From Seminavis robusta (taxonomy: Eukaryota; Bacillariophyta; Bacillariophyceae; Naviculales; Naviculaceae): 29,753 nucleotides of DNA. The first letter of the stretch is position 1, and each line of letters starts with the position of its first letter. The translations under genes and the position numbers were made by a program. The DNA is taken from NCBI GenBank assembly GCA_903772945.1, contig CAICTM010001418.1:1-29753 (forward strand). The letters run 5' to 3'. This document shows, one piece after another, positions 29,282-29,753 of this stretch. The notes under the pieces were generated by a model. It worked only from the letters and a program-made list of their open reading frames with translations. It was not told where the DNA came from and searched no databases.

Positions 29282-29388
29282 GTCGTGCACACGATTCAAT
29301 ATTTCGCTTTCTCTGTGTCAGCTCGATCAGTCTCTCGTCGTGTTGTTTTCGTGTTGTTTTCGTGTTGTTTTCGAAAGACCGACGGAGC

Positions 29389-29439
29389 ATGCATCCAGAG
29401 GATTTCGAATTTGAGCCAGATAGTGAAGCAAGACAATAA
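29389..29439 (+). CDS. Possible first coding segment of a gene at the window edge
   Basis: The ATG at 29389 follows the promoter-like cluster and encodes a short acidic peptide (MHPEDFEFEPDSEARQ) ending at TAA 29437-29439. It could be a tiny ORF, a uORF, or a first exon spliced to sequence further right; I found no clear donor. Low certainty. Confidence 0.25.
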   Translation: MHPEDFEFEPDSEARQ

Positions 29440-29460
29440 AACCGAGGTCATCCCTTCCGT

Positions 29461-29535
29461 ATTCAGTAGCCGCAGAGGTACTTCGCAGAGGTGTACTTAC
29501 CGCATTCAGTAGCCGCAGATTCAGTAGCCGCAGAG
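29461..29535. repeat. Tandem/direct repeats ATTCAGTAGCCGCAG
   Basis: Three copies of the 15-mer begin at 29461, 29504 and 29519, with the related piece GCAGAGGTAC near the first and third. Upstream, three units of GTGTTGTTTTC lie at about 29339-29372. Confidence 0.85.
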
Positions 29536-29551
29536 GTACTCCTCACCGCAG

Positions 29552-29753
29552 CCGAGGACATAGCCGCTTTCATCGCCATCCTCCGAAGACGATGAGTGCG
29601 AGTACGAAAGAGGCGCCGGCTGGTATCGACCACGGGACCTGTACTCCAGTGGACGGTTCCCCAAGGTGGACGACAACGGCAGGGTATTCTTGGCGGCTGT
29701 TGGCAAGATAGGACGTGCCTCTGTGAAAGCTAGGACTCCTCTAGTGGCGGGGA
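29552..29753 (+). CDS. Possible partial exon running off the right edge
   Basis: Frame 2 is open from 29552, just after a TAG, to the last base and has a coding look: SSEDDECEYERGAGWYRPRD, then FPKVDDNGRVFLAAVGKIGR. No ATG or recognised domain is present. It could be an internal exon of a gene driven from the 29224-29281 promoter-like cluster. Confidence 0.35.

Overview
The window looks like nuclear DNA of a diatom, most likely a raphid pennate (inference). Genes are sparse, introns are short (about 70-125 bp, GT-AG), and the protein families are ones common in diatoms: a CoDi-type Ty1/copia retroelement, a membrane-anchored extracellular LRR protein, a secreted von Willebrand type D (VWD) protein, a DUF6729-like transposase-type ORF, and a small SAP-domain protein. 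No bacterial operon, CRISPR array, rRNA or confident tRNA was seen.

Layout. 1-160 is a (TG)n microsatellite. 442-8264 is one broken transposase-like gene carrying an inserted 4.85-kb Copia element (3262-8115) with near-identical 246-bp LTRs and a CTCTT target duplication. Joining the two flanks of the insertion keeps the host reading frame open to a stop at 8264. 9243-11584 is an 8-exon secreted VWD gene whose VWD domain is split over very small exons (19, 33, 40, 48 and 55 nt). 12028-14054 (-) is a Golgi-type GT8 glycosyltransferase. 14432-14710 is an LRR gene relic, and 15076-15502 is the first copy of a dispersed TAGCTAG/GAAGCAGA repeat. 15817-17207 is a broken F-box/beta-propeller-like gene. 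17848-18606 (-) is an Mpv17/PMP22 protein, divergent from a TM-LRR gene (19096-21369); they share a promoter region holding palindromic TGACGTCA sites. 21386-26077 is a second copy of the dispersed repeat, split by two DNA transposons: a 747-bp TIR element (21721-22467) and a 3155-bp pogo/Tigger-like element (22496-25650). 26364-27257 encodes the SAP protein. 27835-28240 is a relic resembling the C-terminal region of diatom LINE-type ORFs. 28671-29540 is rich in palindromes and short tandem repeats, and a possible coding exon runs off the end.

How the parts relate. The genes do not form a pathway. Much of the window is layered mobile DNA. The resident single-copy genes (VWD, GT8, Mpv17, TM-LRR, SAP) appear to be ordinary cell-surface, Golgi and organelle-membrane functions. 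Two themes deserve attention. First, the repeat family carries a 62-nt, splice-site-flanked, hairpin-forming module that is better conserved than its surroundings. Second, single-base frameshifts recur in otherwise well preserved ORFs, which means either widespread recent decay or residual assembly indels.
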